From assembly GCA_963739335.1 (NCBI GenBank), contig CAVUAC010000051.1, forward strand, positions 1 to 64,000: a DNA stretch of 64,000 bases. Reading direction: 5' to 3'. Made by a program: the position numbers and the translations under genes. Origin of the DNA: UBA9647 sp963739335. GTDB taxonomy: Bacteria; Bacteroidota; Ignavibacteria; UBA10030. Positions 39,502 to 48,175 of this stretch are shown here, one piece after another. Numbering within the stretch: the stretch's first letter is position 1; each line of letters begins with the position of its first letter. The notes under the pieces are model-generated. The model saw only the letters and a program-made list of their open reading frames with translations. It was not told where the DNA came from and made no database searches.

Positions 39502-39685
39502 GTATAACGTTTAGGCAAAACGCCGTTGCGAGCCGCCGCTACGACTGACTCCATTCCGCGGCGGCCCTGCCCGCCGTGCTTCACCTTTTGGCGGCGAGCA
39601 ATGGAGCGAGCACTTTACATCTAGCCAAACTCTGTTTCAACATCGCCTATCCAGTGTGCGAGCGCCGGTTTGCCGTTTGTTAGGC
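39502..39685. other. attC-like site 11
   Basis: R'' GTATAAC, R' GTTAGGC. Arms GTTTAGGCAAAACGCC and GCGCCGGTTTGCCGTTT. Centre GTTGCGAGCCGCC with GGCGGCGAGCAATGGAGCG and a short REP-like CCCGCCGTGCTTCACC. Confidence 0.85.
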
Positions 39686-39710
39686 GAAGGCCTTTTTGCG
39701 TCGAGCTGTA

Positions 39711-40373
39711 CTAGCCCAAGTTCATAAGACAGTCGATGGTGGGCGTTCGCTTGTTAATGAATCTAGCGCACCTTTGAGCGTCTTCGTCGTCTGCGTGGTG
39801 CGCTTGGACAAAGCCAAAATCGAGTTCTTCTCTGGGCCTTTCTCTCGGGAGAGCGTTGGGACCCACAAAATGATGTTCAGCCAGATACCTATTGATTGAA
39901 TTGGTAACGTTGTAATTCCAGAGAGTGACATTCGTTTGATAGCAATCAGACAGGGTAAGAAGAATGGTTCGATATGTATCGGGGACCGGAAGGAAAAAGC
40001 CGGGTTGATCTGGAATTGGTTGGAACTCGCGATCCCCAAAACCAAGGCCGTGTTCGTCAATGGGAACGAAAATGTCGAATGGCGGTGTGCCTTCGTTTCT
40101 TTCATAGTTGAAATGGCACTTGATCTCAAACCATAGCACGGGATACATGCGCTCGGCGTCGGCGTGGCCGACCGGAAGCCAACGCTGACGCCAGTTTCGC
40201 TTGAAGATGCGGACCCAAGGTTGGCGATTGCCCATGTGTGGGTTATCAGTCTCCCAGATGGGTGGGTTTGGCTGACCCGCGTTGAGCAAATTGACGACGA
40301 GTTGGCTGAACAGGTTAAGCGGTGGTGGTGGGGGTTGTAGCGGTGGACGTGGCCGTGGTGGTAGGGGTTGCAT
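39711..40373 (-). CDS. Proline-rich-headed cassette protein, unknown
   Basis: 220 residues from ATG 40373, chosen because GGAGGC lies six bases upstream; the longer frame runs into attC. The first 20 residues are a Pro-rich run (QPLPPRPRPPLQPPPPPL). The body has several aromatic motifs (MYPVLWFEIKCHFNYE, TLWNYNVTNSINRYLAEHHF) and resembles a compact beta protein. Function not recognised. Confidence 0.65.
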   Translation of the reverse strand: MQPLPPRPRPPLQPPPPPLNLFSQLVVNLLNAGQPNPPIWETDNPHMGNRQPWVRIFKRNWRQRWLPVGHADAERMYPVLWFEIKCHFNYERNEGTPPFDIFVPIDEHGLGFGDREFQPIPDQPGFFLPVPDTYRTILLTLSDCYQTNVTLWNYNVTNSINRYLAEHHFVGPNALPRERPREELDFGFVQAHHADDEDAQRCARFINKRTPTIDCLMNLG

Positions 40374-40430
40374 AAGTGCCTCCGAGTAGGTGTGAAAAAG
40401 AGTCAAAGCATAGATCGCAAAAAGGCTTTC

Positions 40431-40619
40431 GCCTAACGTTTGCGGCAAACCGCAGTGGTTTTTGGTGACCGAGACTTGACATAGTTTTACCTGAGCCTAA
40501 GAAATGACACCAAAAACCATTGAGCGAGTGAATGAGCCAACGATGGCTTCGAAAAATATTTGCCTACTTCATAGCCTGCCAATCTTGGCCTGCGAGCGCC
40601 GGTTTGCCGCTTGTTAGGC
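40431..40619. other. attC-like site 12
   Basis: R'' GCCTAAC, R' GTTAGGC. Arms GTTTGCGGCAAACCGC and GCGCCGGTTTGCCGCTT (the extra GCGG pairs with CCGC, a compensatory change). Centre GTGGTTTTTGGTG with CACCAAAAACCATTGAGCG. Confidence 0.9.
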
Positions 40620-40631
40620 GAACACCCACCC

Positions 40632-41132
40632 CTATTTGAGCCTGGATTCATTTCGCACAAACTGCTCCAAGTCAGTCTTGTTCACCTGAAGAGCGGTATC
40701 GGAGCACTTCCTCTTGCGTTTTTCTATGGCGACAACCTTCTCGCGTAGCAGTACGAAATCCTCCCAAATGGTCGGGTCTTTTTCGCGGGCCAGCGCGATA
40801 TAGTGCTCTAACGCGAATGCATAATGGTGAATCCAATGGAAGAAAGAGTGCCACACCAGCTCAACGTCAAGAGCGCGACGACGAACGAGCAATCCAATCA
40901 TTTCGAAGAAGTCGATGATCTCTTCTGCGTCTTCGAAAGTACCAGCCTTTATGGATTGGGCTGCAGCTTTTCGGAGAGCCTTGAACTGTTCGCTATTGAA
41001 ACGATCATCGAGTTTTAGTAGCAAATCCACGTTGAGTGAGAACTTGGATCGTCGGGATTGAACAATCAGCGAGATTATCGCGACGAGAACCGCCAATAAT
41101 GGCACCCAAATGAGTATGTCGACTGTGTTCAT
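40632..41132 (-). CDS. Single-span membrane protein, DUF4760-like
   Basis: 166 residues from ATG 41132 (GGGAGACACA upstream). One N-terminal membrane helix (VDILIWVPLLAVLVAIISLIV), then a cytoplasmic helical domain with FEMIGLLVRRRALD and WHSFFHWIHHYAF, typical of the small DUF4760-type membrane proteins often found in accessory regions. Function unknown. Single-gene cassette. Confidence 0.75.
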   Translation of the reverse strand: MNTVDILIWVPLLAVLVAIISLIVQSRRSKFSLNVDLLLKLDDRFNSEQFKALRKAAAQSIKAGTFEDAEEIIDFFEMIGLLVRRRALDVELVWHSFFHWIHHYAFALEHYIALAREKDPTIWEDFVLLREKVVAIEKRKRKCSDTALQVNKTDLEQFVRNESRLK

Positions 41133-41160
41133 TGTGTCTCCCAACATGGGGGTGGGTTTC

Positions 41161-41417
41161 GCCTAACGTTTAGGCAAACCGCAGTGGTTTTTGGTGACCA
41201 AGACTTGACTTCGCTTCAAGTGAGCCTATTAATGACACCAAAAACCATTGAGCGAGCTCAATTACGGCTGGCGTGTAGACTGAGTTTGATCTTCTGGTAG
41301 TAGAAAATTGCCAACAGTGCGCTGAATGGACTATACTAACGTACTACACGCCGTAGATATTTACAACACGCCAGCCGTTTATCAAAAGAGCGAGCGCCGG
41401 TTTGCCGTTTGTTAAGC
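41161..41417. other. attC-like site 13
   Basis: R'' GCCTAAC, R' GTTAAGC. Arms GTTTAGGCAAACCGC and GCGCCGGTTTGCCGTTT. Centre GTGGTTTTTGGTG with CACCAAAAACCATTGAGCG, extended by an inserted inverted repeat: TACGGCTGGCGTGTAG (about 41263) with ACACGCCAGCCGTTTA (about 41365). Confidence 0.9.
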
Positions 41418-42107
41418 GTTCGTTGTTTTGCCGGAATCGGAAACACGGAGCGTGAATGCGTTTCGGGTAACTCCCTCATCAGTGAAACTGAGTGCCCTGC
41501 AGCGTCGGTCAGCGGGATCGGAGACTACGGAGCCTTCAAGCAATTCCGCCTCCGTAATAATCCTTGCGCAGATTTTCCCCATATACGGGCGTCCTTTGAT
41601 GTGGTCGCATTCGCCATATTCGGAACCGCAGATGCTGCATTGTGATTTCTTTACAATGAATCCGCTGCTGAAAAACACGGGTAAAGGGAAGAAAGCCTCT
41701 TCCAAGGAATAGAGTCGCTTGATGTAGCCCTCCAAGTGAGAGGCGAATTCATGGGCCTTCATTGCGCTTGACGCGTGACCTTCGGCGTTGATCAGATGAT
41801 TCCATGCGCCGTCGGCATCGTCAGCCTTGAGAGCTAGATAGCATTGGATCTCCTCGAAGAGTGCGGTGGCCATTTGTTCGAAGCATAGGAATGCATTAGC
41901 TTCTGAGTCCTCACCCAGTGCTATCCATGCTTCCTTGAGATCTTTGCACTGCGAGATCAGCCCTTGCAGGCGCTCGGCGCTCTCCTGCTGTAGTTCAATG
42001 GCTCTAACAAAGACTGCGTACCTCTGTTCGCTTGTCAGCAGTTTATTGACATGTGGCCGGTAACTTGCGGCGCTAGTTGGGTTCATTGAAGACCTCTCTG
42101 ATGGCAT
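41412..42107 (-). CDS. Cassette protein with Cys/His cluster
   Basis: 231 residues; AAGGAGGT six bases before ATG 42107 supports this start, which overlaps the upstream gene by 35 bp, although an ATG at 42086 also has a GAGAGG. The N-terminal half is helical; the C-terminal part has CSICGSEYGECDHIKGRPYM then GKIC, a likely zinc-binding cluster of the form CxxCxxxxxxCxH. The TAA stop is formed by the R' core of attC 13. Partner of the gene 42073-42573. Confidence 0.7.
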   Translation of the reverse strand: MPSERSSMNPTSAASYRPHVNKLLTSEQRYAVFVRAIELQQESAERLQGLISQCKDLKEAWIALGEDSEANAFLCFEQMATALFEEIQCYLALKADDADGAWNHLINAEGHASSAMKAHEFASHLEGYIKRLYSLEEAFFPLPVFFSSGFIVKKSQCSICGSEYGECDHIKGRPYMGKICARIITEAELLEGSVVSDPADRRCRALSFTDEGVTRNAFTLRVSDSGKTTNA

Positions 42108-42573
42108 CTGCGACCTCCTTCAAACCAGTGCCGTCGCCTTCATAGTGCAGTCGCTTGGCGTGCCGGCCCGCCTTCTTCTCGACGACCACATCCAAGACAA
42201 CCTTTCGCTTTCTGGGAATGCCTTTGAAGAAGTCGGTGGCATAGTTAGAAAGTATGTTCAGGGCGATGGTGACCAGTTCAGGATTCTGTGAGTAGAGCAA
42301 CGCGCTGACGAAGATAATGGGGAGAGTGAGGGCAAACTCGTTTTGCTGAAGCGACAGAATTTGCTCGCCTGCCTTTTCCAGCTTGGTTTCGGTCACTCCG
42401 TTCTGTCTGAACAAAGATCGGACAGTTGCGACGGAGCTCTCGTGCAGCAGCTCCCCTTTTTCATTGGCAACATCGAAATTGCGTGGCAGAATTGAGAGAC
42501 CCTGCGGCACATTGAGGTCAAGTTTGGTCGCTTGACCGATTACATCGATGTAGTCGGAGACTGTGATTGGCAT
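42073..42573 (-). CDS. Small cassette protein, unknown
   Basis: 166 residues from ATG 42573 (GGAGG eleven bases upstream). One hydrophobic helix in the middle (FALTLPIIFVSALLYS) and a charged C-terminus (RKRKVVLDVVVEKKAGRHAK). It overlaps the next gene, so the two are co-translated in one cassette. No family recognised. Confidence 0.65.
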   Translation of the reverse strand: MPITVSDYIDVIGQATKLDLNVPQGLSILPRNFDVANEKGELLHESSVATVRSLFRQNGVTETKLEKAGEQILSLQQNEFALTLPIIFVSALLYSQNPELVTIALNILSNYATDFFKGIPRKRKVVLDVVVEKKAGRHAKRLHYEGDGTGLKEVADAIREVFNEPN

Positions 42574-42630
42574 TGTTCGATCGACCTCCATTCGATTCGA
42601 GTTCGTAACCTAGCCCGGCAAAACAATGAC

Positions 42631-42801
42631 GCTTAACGTTTAGGCAAACCGCAGTGGTTTTTGGTGACCAAGACTTGACTTCGCTTCACCTGAGCCTATT
42701 AAAGACACCAAAAACCATTGAGCGAGCACTTTACATTTAGCCAAACTCAGTTCTAACATCGCCTATCCAGGGTGCGAGCGCAGGTTTGCCGTTTGTTAGG
42801 C
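42631..42801. other. attC-like site 14
   Basis: R'' GCTTAAC, R' GTTAGGC. Arms GTTTAGGCAAACCGC and GCGCAGGTTTGCCGTTT. Centre GTGGTTTTTGGTG with CACCAAAAACCATTGAGCG. Confidence 0.9.
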
Positions 42802-42872
42802 GAAGTTGCTTTGCGCTCTTGAGCGGACTGCGAAAGTCCACGTCTACTGCGGCCACCTTCCTTGAACCGAAG

Positions 42873-43703
42873 TCAGCTCTCAGGAGGTTTCGGAGTCAAA
42901 TCCGGCGGAAACTGACCTCCAGGCAGTCGACCCGTTTGTTGAGCCGTGCCAAACCTCGCGAGCGTCTCGACCGCTGGCATTATCTTTTCCACTGCTTCAG
43001 GGTTTTCGAGAAACTTGGTGAAGAGCCACATACCCATTTGTTGCTGCTCGCTTTGCCGCTTGGCTTCCTGTTCCGAGCGATGGATGTCGCGGAGATCAAG
43101 AGCAATTTCACCCACCTTCATCGAAAGGCTCTTTGTCTCACGTGCTTCCCGGAGAATCTGGTTACAGGCTTCCAAGACAACAAGCAAGGTTGGGTCAGGC
43201 AAGGGTGGTTTGTTTGCCGCGTTGTCCTCATGAATCTGTGAAAATATGGTCTGATCAATAACTGAGACTTGACCGTCAAGAGCCTTCTCAAGGTGCGTCT
43301 TCAGTTCGGCCTGCGACTGTTCAATAGCGTCGAGTTGCAGAAGATAGAAGACAGTCCGAAAGTCCGACAAGTCGAAGGGCAGTGCCTGGCCCCTTTCTGC
43401 CATTAGCACATATGGACGCATTATTGCCTGACGGATGCCAATTTCATACATAACGTTTGGATTCGTGGTTGTTAGATCAGCTATGACAACGTCAGCGGAA
43501 CACAGCTCACGGATTACCTGGTTAGTGATGCGTCCGGGTTCGCCGAGCTTGTCAGCGCGAAGCACTTCGGTTTCGACATCGGTTTCAGAAAGCGATTCGA
43601 CTACCGGTTGAATGATATACTTGAGTAGACCATCAGAACGTTGACGCTCTGGGCTACCCTCGGAGCCGATAGGGCAGGCAAGAAACAGTTTTCGCTTTTT
43701 CAT
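42873..43703 (-). CDS. TIR/deoxyribosyltransferase-like cassette protein
   Basis: 276 residues. The N-terminal 140 residues carry KLFLACPIGSEGSPERQRSD at the start and ADVVIADLTTTNPNVMYEIG then IRQAIMRP, the same DLTxxNPNVxYExGxR signature as the protein at 33764-34627, here at the N-terminus. The C-terminal half is helical with a coiled-coil-like RSEQEAKRQSEQQQMG and a Pro-rich end. Proteins with this fold act as nucleoside or NAD hydrolases in anti-phage effectors; no activating partner is in the cassette, so the role is inferred. Confidence 0.75.
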   Translation of the reverse strand: MKKRKLFLACPIGSEGSPERQRSDGLLKYIIQPVVESLSETDVETEVLRADKLGEPGRITNQVIRELCSADVVIADLTTTNPNVMYEIGIRQAIMRPYVLMAERGQALPFDLSDFRTVFYLLQLDAIEQSQAELKTHLEKALDGQVSVIDQTIFSQIHEDNAANKPPLPDPTLLVVLEACNQILREARETKSLSMKVGEIALDLRDIHRSEQEAKRQSEQQQMGMWLFTKFLENPEAVEKIMPAVETLARFGTAQQTGRLPGGQFPPDLTPKPPES

Positions 43704-43820
43704 GGCTAGGTTATCCTTTGCAAAGATGATGGATTTGGCAAAACCAATTGGTGGTGGCCGCAGTAAGTCGGCACCCCGTTTAACCGGTACTAGACAAATG
43801 AGCCGCGCAAAGCAATTTTC

Positions 43821-43976
43821 GCCTAACGTTCAGGCAAACCGCCGTTGCGAGCCGCCACCATCGAACGACCGATAGGCTGTGGCGGTGAGCAATGGAGCGA
43901 GTACTTTACATTTAGCCAAACATTGAACTTCCTTCGCCCATCCAGTGTGCGAGCGCCGGTTTGCCGTTTGTTAGGC
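43821..43976. other. attC-like site 15
   Basis: R'' GCCTAAC, R' GTTAGGC. Arms GTTCAGGCAAACCGCC and GCGCCGGTTTGCCGTTT. Centre GTTGCGAGCCGCCACC with GGTGAGCAATGGAGCG. Confidence 0.9.
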
Positions 43977-43990
43977 GAAGTGCAAAAGGG

Positions 43991-45226
43991 CTAGCTAACG
44001 AAGGACAGAAGATCCAGATATCTCCCGATGTCCTTGTCGGTTATATCCAGGAGACACGTCAAGGATCGCCTGAGATAGTCGCGGGCCAATGTATCAAGCT
44101 CGATGAGTTCAGCAGATGGCTTGCGCCCGAGGTGCCCATGAACTTGTTTGCTACGAGCGCTGTAGATTTTTCTCATGTTGTCGAAGATAGTGGTGCGTTC
44201 TTCAAATGTGATGCCGATGAGACGGGCTGTACGTTGTGCAAGCCGGAATCCCAATTCAGCTTCGACACCGGGTAGCAAGATAGTCTCAAACGCAGTCACA
44301 ATATCTACGATTGCTCGACTTGAATCTGCTTTGACGTACCTATCGATCGCTGCACTGAATCTGCTGGCGGACTCCTCCGGCAAGTTGTCCAACTTGGGGC
44401 GCATCGATTCAATTGTTGACTGCACAGCTCTGAGCAAACTCGTGTCCAGGACGAACTCGTCTTTACCGTCCCAATGCACAGGCTCCACGGTGCTTAGCCT
44501 AGTCGCATTTGCTAGGTGGAAGGGGTGCCAGTTGAATGGGCCTGCAACATAGTAAGTGGAAGAGATCGAGACTCTCTTGGAACTGCATAGTTTGAGTGCC
44601 CAGTGGAGCTGCTGCAGCACTGAATCCGCCGTCTCCCGATACTCGTTTTCTACTAGATGGTCAAATGACATCTCGGCAATGTAGAATGCTGTGTCATGGT
44701 TGAATCCGTCCCACATTGTGCTAGCTTGCATGATTAGGTCGTGGATGGGCAAGGTCTCTTGATATGTGGTTTTGCGGATTCTTACCTCTCGGCCAATCGA
44801 GAGCGAGCAATCGTTGTCGGCTTTGAAGTTTTGAAGGATAGTGAACACCCTCAGTTGGAACGACTTGCTATACAAGATCTGAGTCAGTTCATCCACGACT
44901 TGTCGAACGGCTTCATCGATACTTCGCACTCTGTCTATGCGACTGAGCACCTCGCGGAAGATGTTGAGCATTGGTTTCTTGTCACGAATGGAGTCGCTGC
45001 CACGAACGGAAGATAAGTAATGTGCTACCAATGGATTGCGCAAGAACTCAATGGAGCCTTCTGTGAATGCCCGACTGTTGACAATTTCTTGAATGCGAGG
45101 ACAGCCCCAGAGCGACTGCTCGATGTCTTTTGCACTCGCATTGAGAACATCTACGCCTATCATAGCGATGGCGCTGCGTTGAGTCCTGTCTATAGTCTGA
45201 AACAACTGTTGTGTGTTGGATGCCAT
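43991..45226 (-). CDS. ApeA-like HEPN cassette protein
   Basis: 411 residues, no signal peptide. The C-terminal quarter (from about 295) reads IVDIVTAFETILLPGVEAEL, RLAQRTARLIG, IYSARSKQVHGHLGRKP and YLRRSLTCLLD, which fits an ApeA-type HEPN domain with the RxxxxH signature (RSKQVH). HEPN domains are mostly RNA-cleaving and ApeA is a known anti-phage protein. The N-terminal 290 residues are not recognised. Single-gene cassette between attC 15 and 16. Confidence 0.7.
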   Translation of the reverse strand: MASNTQQLFQTIDRTQRSAIAMIGVDVLNASAKDIEQSLWGCPRIQEIVNSRAFTEGSIEFLRNPLVAHYLSSVRGSDSIRDKKPMLNIFREVLSRIDRVRSIDEAVRQVVDELTQILYSKSFQLRVFTILQNFKADNDCSLSIGREVRIRKTTYQETLPIHDLIMQASTMWDGFNHDTAFYIAEMSFDHLVENEYRETADSVLQQLHWALKLCSSKRVSISSTYYVAGPFNWHPFHLANATRLSTVEPVHWDGKDEFVLDTSLLRAVQSTIESMRPKLDNLPEESASRFSAAIDRYVKADSSRAIVDIVTAFETILLPGVEAELGFRLAQRTARLIGITFEERTTIFDNMRKIYSARSKQVHGHLGRKPSAELIELDTLARDYLRRSLTCLLDITDKDIGRYLDLLSFVS

Positions 45227-45248
45227 GCCGATTGCCCTTTTGCATTTC

Positions 45249-45425
45249 GCCTAACGAGTTGCGCCTACACGCAGTGGTTTTTGGTGACCAAGATTTGAAT
45301 GAGTTTTGTCAGAGCCTATCAAAAGACACCAAAAACCATTGAGCGAACACAATAGACGGACGCAGAATACTTTCCGATTGCAGTGATACCCAATTGTGTG
45401 AGCGCCGTGTAGGCGCTTGTTAAGC
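45249..45425. other. attC-like site 16, variant arms
   Basis: R'' GCCTAAC, R' GTTAAGC. Arms GCGCCTACACGC and GCGCCGTGTAGGCGC pair with each other but differ from other sites, a clear compensatory change. Centre GTGGTTTTTGGTG with CACCAAAAACCATTGAGCG. Confidence 0.9.
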
Positions 45426-45909
45426 GCAGCGGGCGAGGGGGACAGAACAGAAAGTTTCGAAGAGAAAAGCCTGTCGAGTCCTGAATCGCCTAAAATGAAC
45501 AAGAATGTAGAGCGAGTCCGCTTCACAAAACTGCCAATCGAAAGAGTGAAGCGGCAGCGAAAAAAAGGGGAACAAATTGAATTTTCGTTCGTCTGAGCAA
45601 AGCGTCTTATTTGATCGTGAGTGACCACTCAAGAGCAAAGCTGAGAATCGCCTGAGCAAGCCAAGCCTGGAGCAATGGATGAATCTGGGAAGCAACGAGT
45701 CGCCTCTGCCTGATCCTAGAACATCCTAGCAGAACCACACTGAGCAGGGTAAGAAGGTTTGGTCACTCACTCCAAAACGACGCTTTGCTCAACACCCCAG
45801 ATTCTACCCTGTTCCACTTTTTTTTGCTGACACTCGCTCGCCGTTTTGCGAAGCAAAACGACGTTCTTGTTCAATTCGAAACATCCTTCCACCTCCCCTC
45901 GCCCGTTGC
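45426..45909. other. Cassette without a convincing gene
   Basis: A 490-bp cassette with an 18-20-bp terminal inverted repeat (GTTAAGCGCAGCGGGCGAGG and partner). Open frames here (for example 45420-45695 minus) have no start signal, odd composition and run into attC. It also holds a palindrome GCCGTTTTGCGAAGCAAAACGA at about 45840. It may encode an RNA or a promoter. Confidence 0.6.
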
Positions 45910-46056
45910 GCTTAACGTTTGCGGCAAACCGCAGTGGTTTTTGGTGACCAAGACTTGACTTCGCTTCAACTGTGCCTCTTAATGACACCAAAAACCATTG
46001 AGCGAGTGAATCAGCTTGTCAATAGCCCGCGAGCGGCGGTTTGCCGTTTGTTAGGC
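45910..46056. other. attC-like site 17
   Basis: R'' GCTTAAC, R' GTTAGGC. Arms GTTTGCGGCAAACCGC and GGCGGTTTGCCGTTT. Centre GTGGTTTTTGGTG with CACCAAAAACCATTGAGCG. Confidence 0.9.
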
Positions 46057-46066
46057 GCCGCCGCCG

Positions 46067-46534
46067 TTAGTTGCTTTCGATTCGTGACTGTTCTGCTGCT
46101 TGACGCAAAACTTGAACGGCGTAGTCTTGCTCACACGCTGTCCAGGCTTCATGGCCGAGATAGGTTAGCAGCAATGCGAGTACGACAACAGACGCCAGAA
46201 TAATACTTACGGTGTACGTCGTGAATGTCAGTGTCGGTAACATTGGTCCCGCCGCGGCGACAAAGAGGATGGTTCCTCGGATCAAGACATAGTCGGTGAG
46301 GACAAAGAACCACTTTCCACGAGATCGCCTAGTCGCCCACGTTTCCAAGTATCGTTTGTGAGCGAAAGACTCGATTCTCCGCCAGAAGAATGTCATGAGA
46401 ATAATTGCACCCGCTGAGATGATCTTGGCGACAACGTCAGACCATCGTTTGTCAAGAGAAACGCCGACTAGAAGCCCGCACAGAAGACCGAAGAAGAAGT
46501 AGAGTAAGGATAATGGTCTGCTCATTGTAGTCAT
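46067..46534 (-). CDS. Small multi-span membrane protein
   Basis: 155 residues with four hydrophobic stretches (about 7-25, 37-52, 83-102, 108-128). A basic loop between spans 2 and 3 (ATRRSRGKW) suggests it is cytoplasmic. No family recognised. Single-gene cassette. Confidence 0.7.
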   Translation of the reverse strand: MTTMSRPLSLLYFFFGLLCGLLVGVSLDKRWSDVVAKIISAGAIILMTFFWRRIESFAHKRYLETWATRRSRGKWFFVLTDYVLIRGTILFVAAAGPMLPTLTFTTYTVSIILASVVVLALLLTYLGHEAWTACEQDYAVQVLRQAAEQSRIESN

Positions 46535-46564
46535 GGTGTAATCGGAATCATAGTCGGCGGTGGC

Positions 46565-46720
46565 GCCTAACGTCTAGGCAAACCGCCGTTGCGAGCCGCC
46601 ACTATCGAAATAACTCATTGCTGTGGCGGCGAGCAATGGAGCGAGCACTTTACGTTTAGCCAAAGTCAGTTTCAACTCCGCCCATCCAGTGTGCGAGCGC
46701 CGGTTTGCCGTTTGTTATGC
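46565..46720. other. attC-like site 18
   Basis: R'' GCCTAAC, R' GTTATGC. Arms GTCTAGGCAAACCGCC and GCGCCGGTTTGCCGTTT. Centre GTTGCGAGCCGCCAC with GTGGCGGCGAGCAATGGAGC. Confidence 0.9.
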
Positions 46721-46815
46721 GTTCGTTGGCGGCGCAACGTTTCTCCGAGAATGGAGTTGAACCGAGACACTGGAAAATTCGATATATTGGACACAATATC
46801 TTGAAAGGAGCAAGT

Positions 46816-47307
46816 ATGGCAAAGAACCCACAGCAAGCCAAAGGACCCAAGTATCCCTCAACAGACAGTGCGTACGATATCGCCATCAAGTCCTACGACT
46901 GGTCTTTGAACCGATCAAATGCGATCGATGACACGATTGATAAATTGCTTGCATGGATATCGAGCGTATCCATTGCCATTCCCACATTCGTTTTCGGACA
47001 GCATATCAAGGGTTCACTTGATTCAAAATGGCTGAGAACCGCGGCGATATTGTTTGCAGGGTCAATCGTAGCTGGAATTGCCACGAAAGTCATTGGATCC
47101 CTTGCACTCATTTCACCAAGCGAACTCCACGCGAAGCATCTGCACAAAGATGAACAAACCTTCAAGATCGATATCGTCTATTGGGCCGGCAAAGCGTTCA
47201 ACCACAATCAGAACCTGGTGAACTGGAAAGGCCGGATTTCAATCCTGATGATCATTTGCTTCGTGGCCGAGATTGCGACCTTGTGGATGTGGATTACGGC
47301 TTCTTGA
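46816..47307 (+). CDS. Membrane protein read against the array direction
   Basis: 163 residues from ATG 46816, with AAAGGAG eight bases upstream; the longer frame starts in attC. Three hydrophobic segments (about 48-65, 72-98 with AILFAGSIVAGIATKVIGSL, and 140-160). It is the only gene in the array that reads on the plus strand, and its 3' end overlaps by 14 bp a minus-strand mini-gene in the same cassette. An AT-rich stretch upstream (TTCGATATATTGGACACAAT) could be its own promoter. Confidence 0.75.
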   Translation: MAKNPQQAKGPKYPSTDSAYDIAIKSYDWSLNRSNAIDDTIDKLLAWISSVSIAIPTFVFGQHIKGSLDSKWLRTAAILFAGSIVAGIATKVIGSLALISPSELHAKHLHKDEQTFKIDIVYWAGKAFNHNQNLVNWKGRISILMIICFVAEIATLWMWITAS

Positions 47308-47431
47308 TTTCGTCAGGTGGAATCGATTTTATGAAGACGTTTGGGTCATCGTCGTCAGCCGGTTTTCTGGGCGGTTCTGGTCTGTCCTCGGATGATGGTT
47401 TGTCGTCTGATTGATCGCTGTCTTTGCCCAT
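47294..47431 (-). CDS. 45-residue acidic disordered protein
   Basis: ATG 47431 follows AAGGAGG by four bases. The product is nearly all Asp, Glu, Pro, Ser and Lys (DQSDDKPSSEDRPEPPRKPA, then DDDDPNVFIKSIPPDEIKKP), probably unfolded alone. It converges on and overlaps the membrane-protein gene 46816-47307, an arrangement seen in some antagonistic pairs, but no toxin-antitoxin family is recognised. Confidence 0.6.
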   Translation of the reverse strand: MGKDSDQSDDKPSSEDRPEPPRKPADDDDPNVFIKSIPPDEIKKP

Positions 47432-47510
47432 ATGTCCTCCTTGTTGAACAAATCTCGTGGATATGCTCTGATGCACTGAAGTCCCGCCGCTTTGTTGCGC
47501 CGCCAATGAC

Positions 47511-47682
47511 GCATAACGTCGAGGCAAAACGCAGTGGTTTTTGGTGCCCAAGATTGGACAGAGCCCAACCATAGCCTTGGGAAAGACACCAAAAACCATT
47601 GAGCGAGCTCTTTACATATAGCCAAGCATAGATTCAACCTTGCTTATGCAGTGAGCGAGCGTCGTTTTGCCGTATGTTATGC
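47511..47682. other. attC-like site 19
   Basis: R'' GCATAAC, R' GTTATGC. Arms GTCGAGGCAAAACGC and GCGTCGTTTTGCCGTAT. Centre GTGGTTTTTGGTG with CACCAAAAACCATTGAGCG. Confidence 0.9.
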
Positions 47683-47773
47683 GCCGCCGCCGTCATCTGC
47701 GAAGTACCTCCGAACAGGCTTGAGTCAACAACAACTACAACTTCTCGATTAGTGACGCGCCTCATTGGGATTG

Positions 47774-48121
47774 TCACGCGCCGTGCGAACGTATCCGATA
47801 GCGATCGCGGTCGGCGAAATAGTCGATGGCTCGGAAGCCTGGAAAGATGAGCGCTCGATGCGGACTTCCCTTTGGGATGAAGTAGGTGTCACCGCGCTTG
47901 AATGTTTGAGTGTCGCCATCGATAGTGAGATCAATCCTGCCAGCAATGACCACGCCCCATTGGTCACCGTGAGAATGTTGAGGAACGGTCAGCTCGATAT
48001 CAGCTTCATTGAACATGACTTGGCCCGACTCGGATAGTAAAAGCCAGCCTCGGAGGCCGACGAATGGCAGATCGGCTTCCGGAAGATTCCGGACAAAGTC
48101 TGGAAAGCTGGACGACGTCAT
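47774..48121 (-). CDS. Cupin-fold cassette protein
   Basis: 115 residues from ATG 48121. A small single-domain cupin: QHSHGDQWGVVIAGRIDLTI (metal ligands His-x-His and Gln/Glu region), GDTYFIPKGSPHRALIFPGF (second His). Cupins bind metal or small ligands; the substrate cannot be told. Upstream bases are weak as a ribosome site (CGAGGAGT eight bases before ATG). Single-gene cassette. Confidence 0.85.
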   Translation of the reverse strand: MTSSSFPDFVRNLPEADLPFVGLRGWLLLSESGQVMFNEADIELTVPQHSHGDQWGVVIAGRIDLTIDGDTQTFKRGDTYFIPKGSPHRALIFPGFRAIDYFADRDRYRIRSHGA

Positions 48122-48175
48122 GGCAAAGACTCCTCGGTAGTGAGCACGGCGCAACTCACCTGATAAGGCGGTGGC

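Noticed and set aside
45251..45695. Minus-strand frames in and near attC 16 as genes
   Set aside because: They run across attC structure, lack ribosome sites and have Cys/Phe/Arg-rich chance composition.
46067..46534. Plus-strand frames antisense to cassette genes (throughout 36-48 kb)
   Set aside because: They shadow clear minus-strand genes that have start signals and sensible domain composition.
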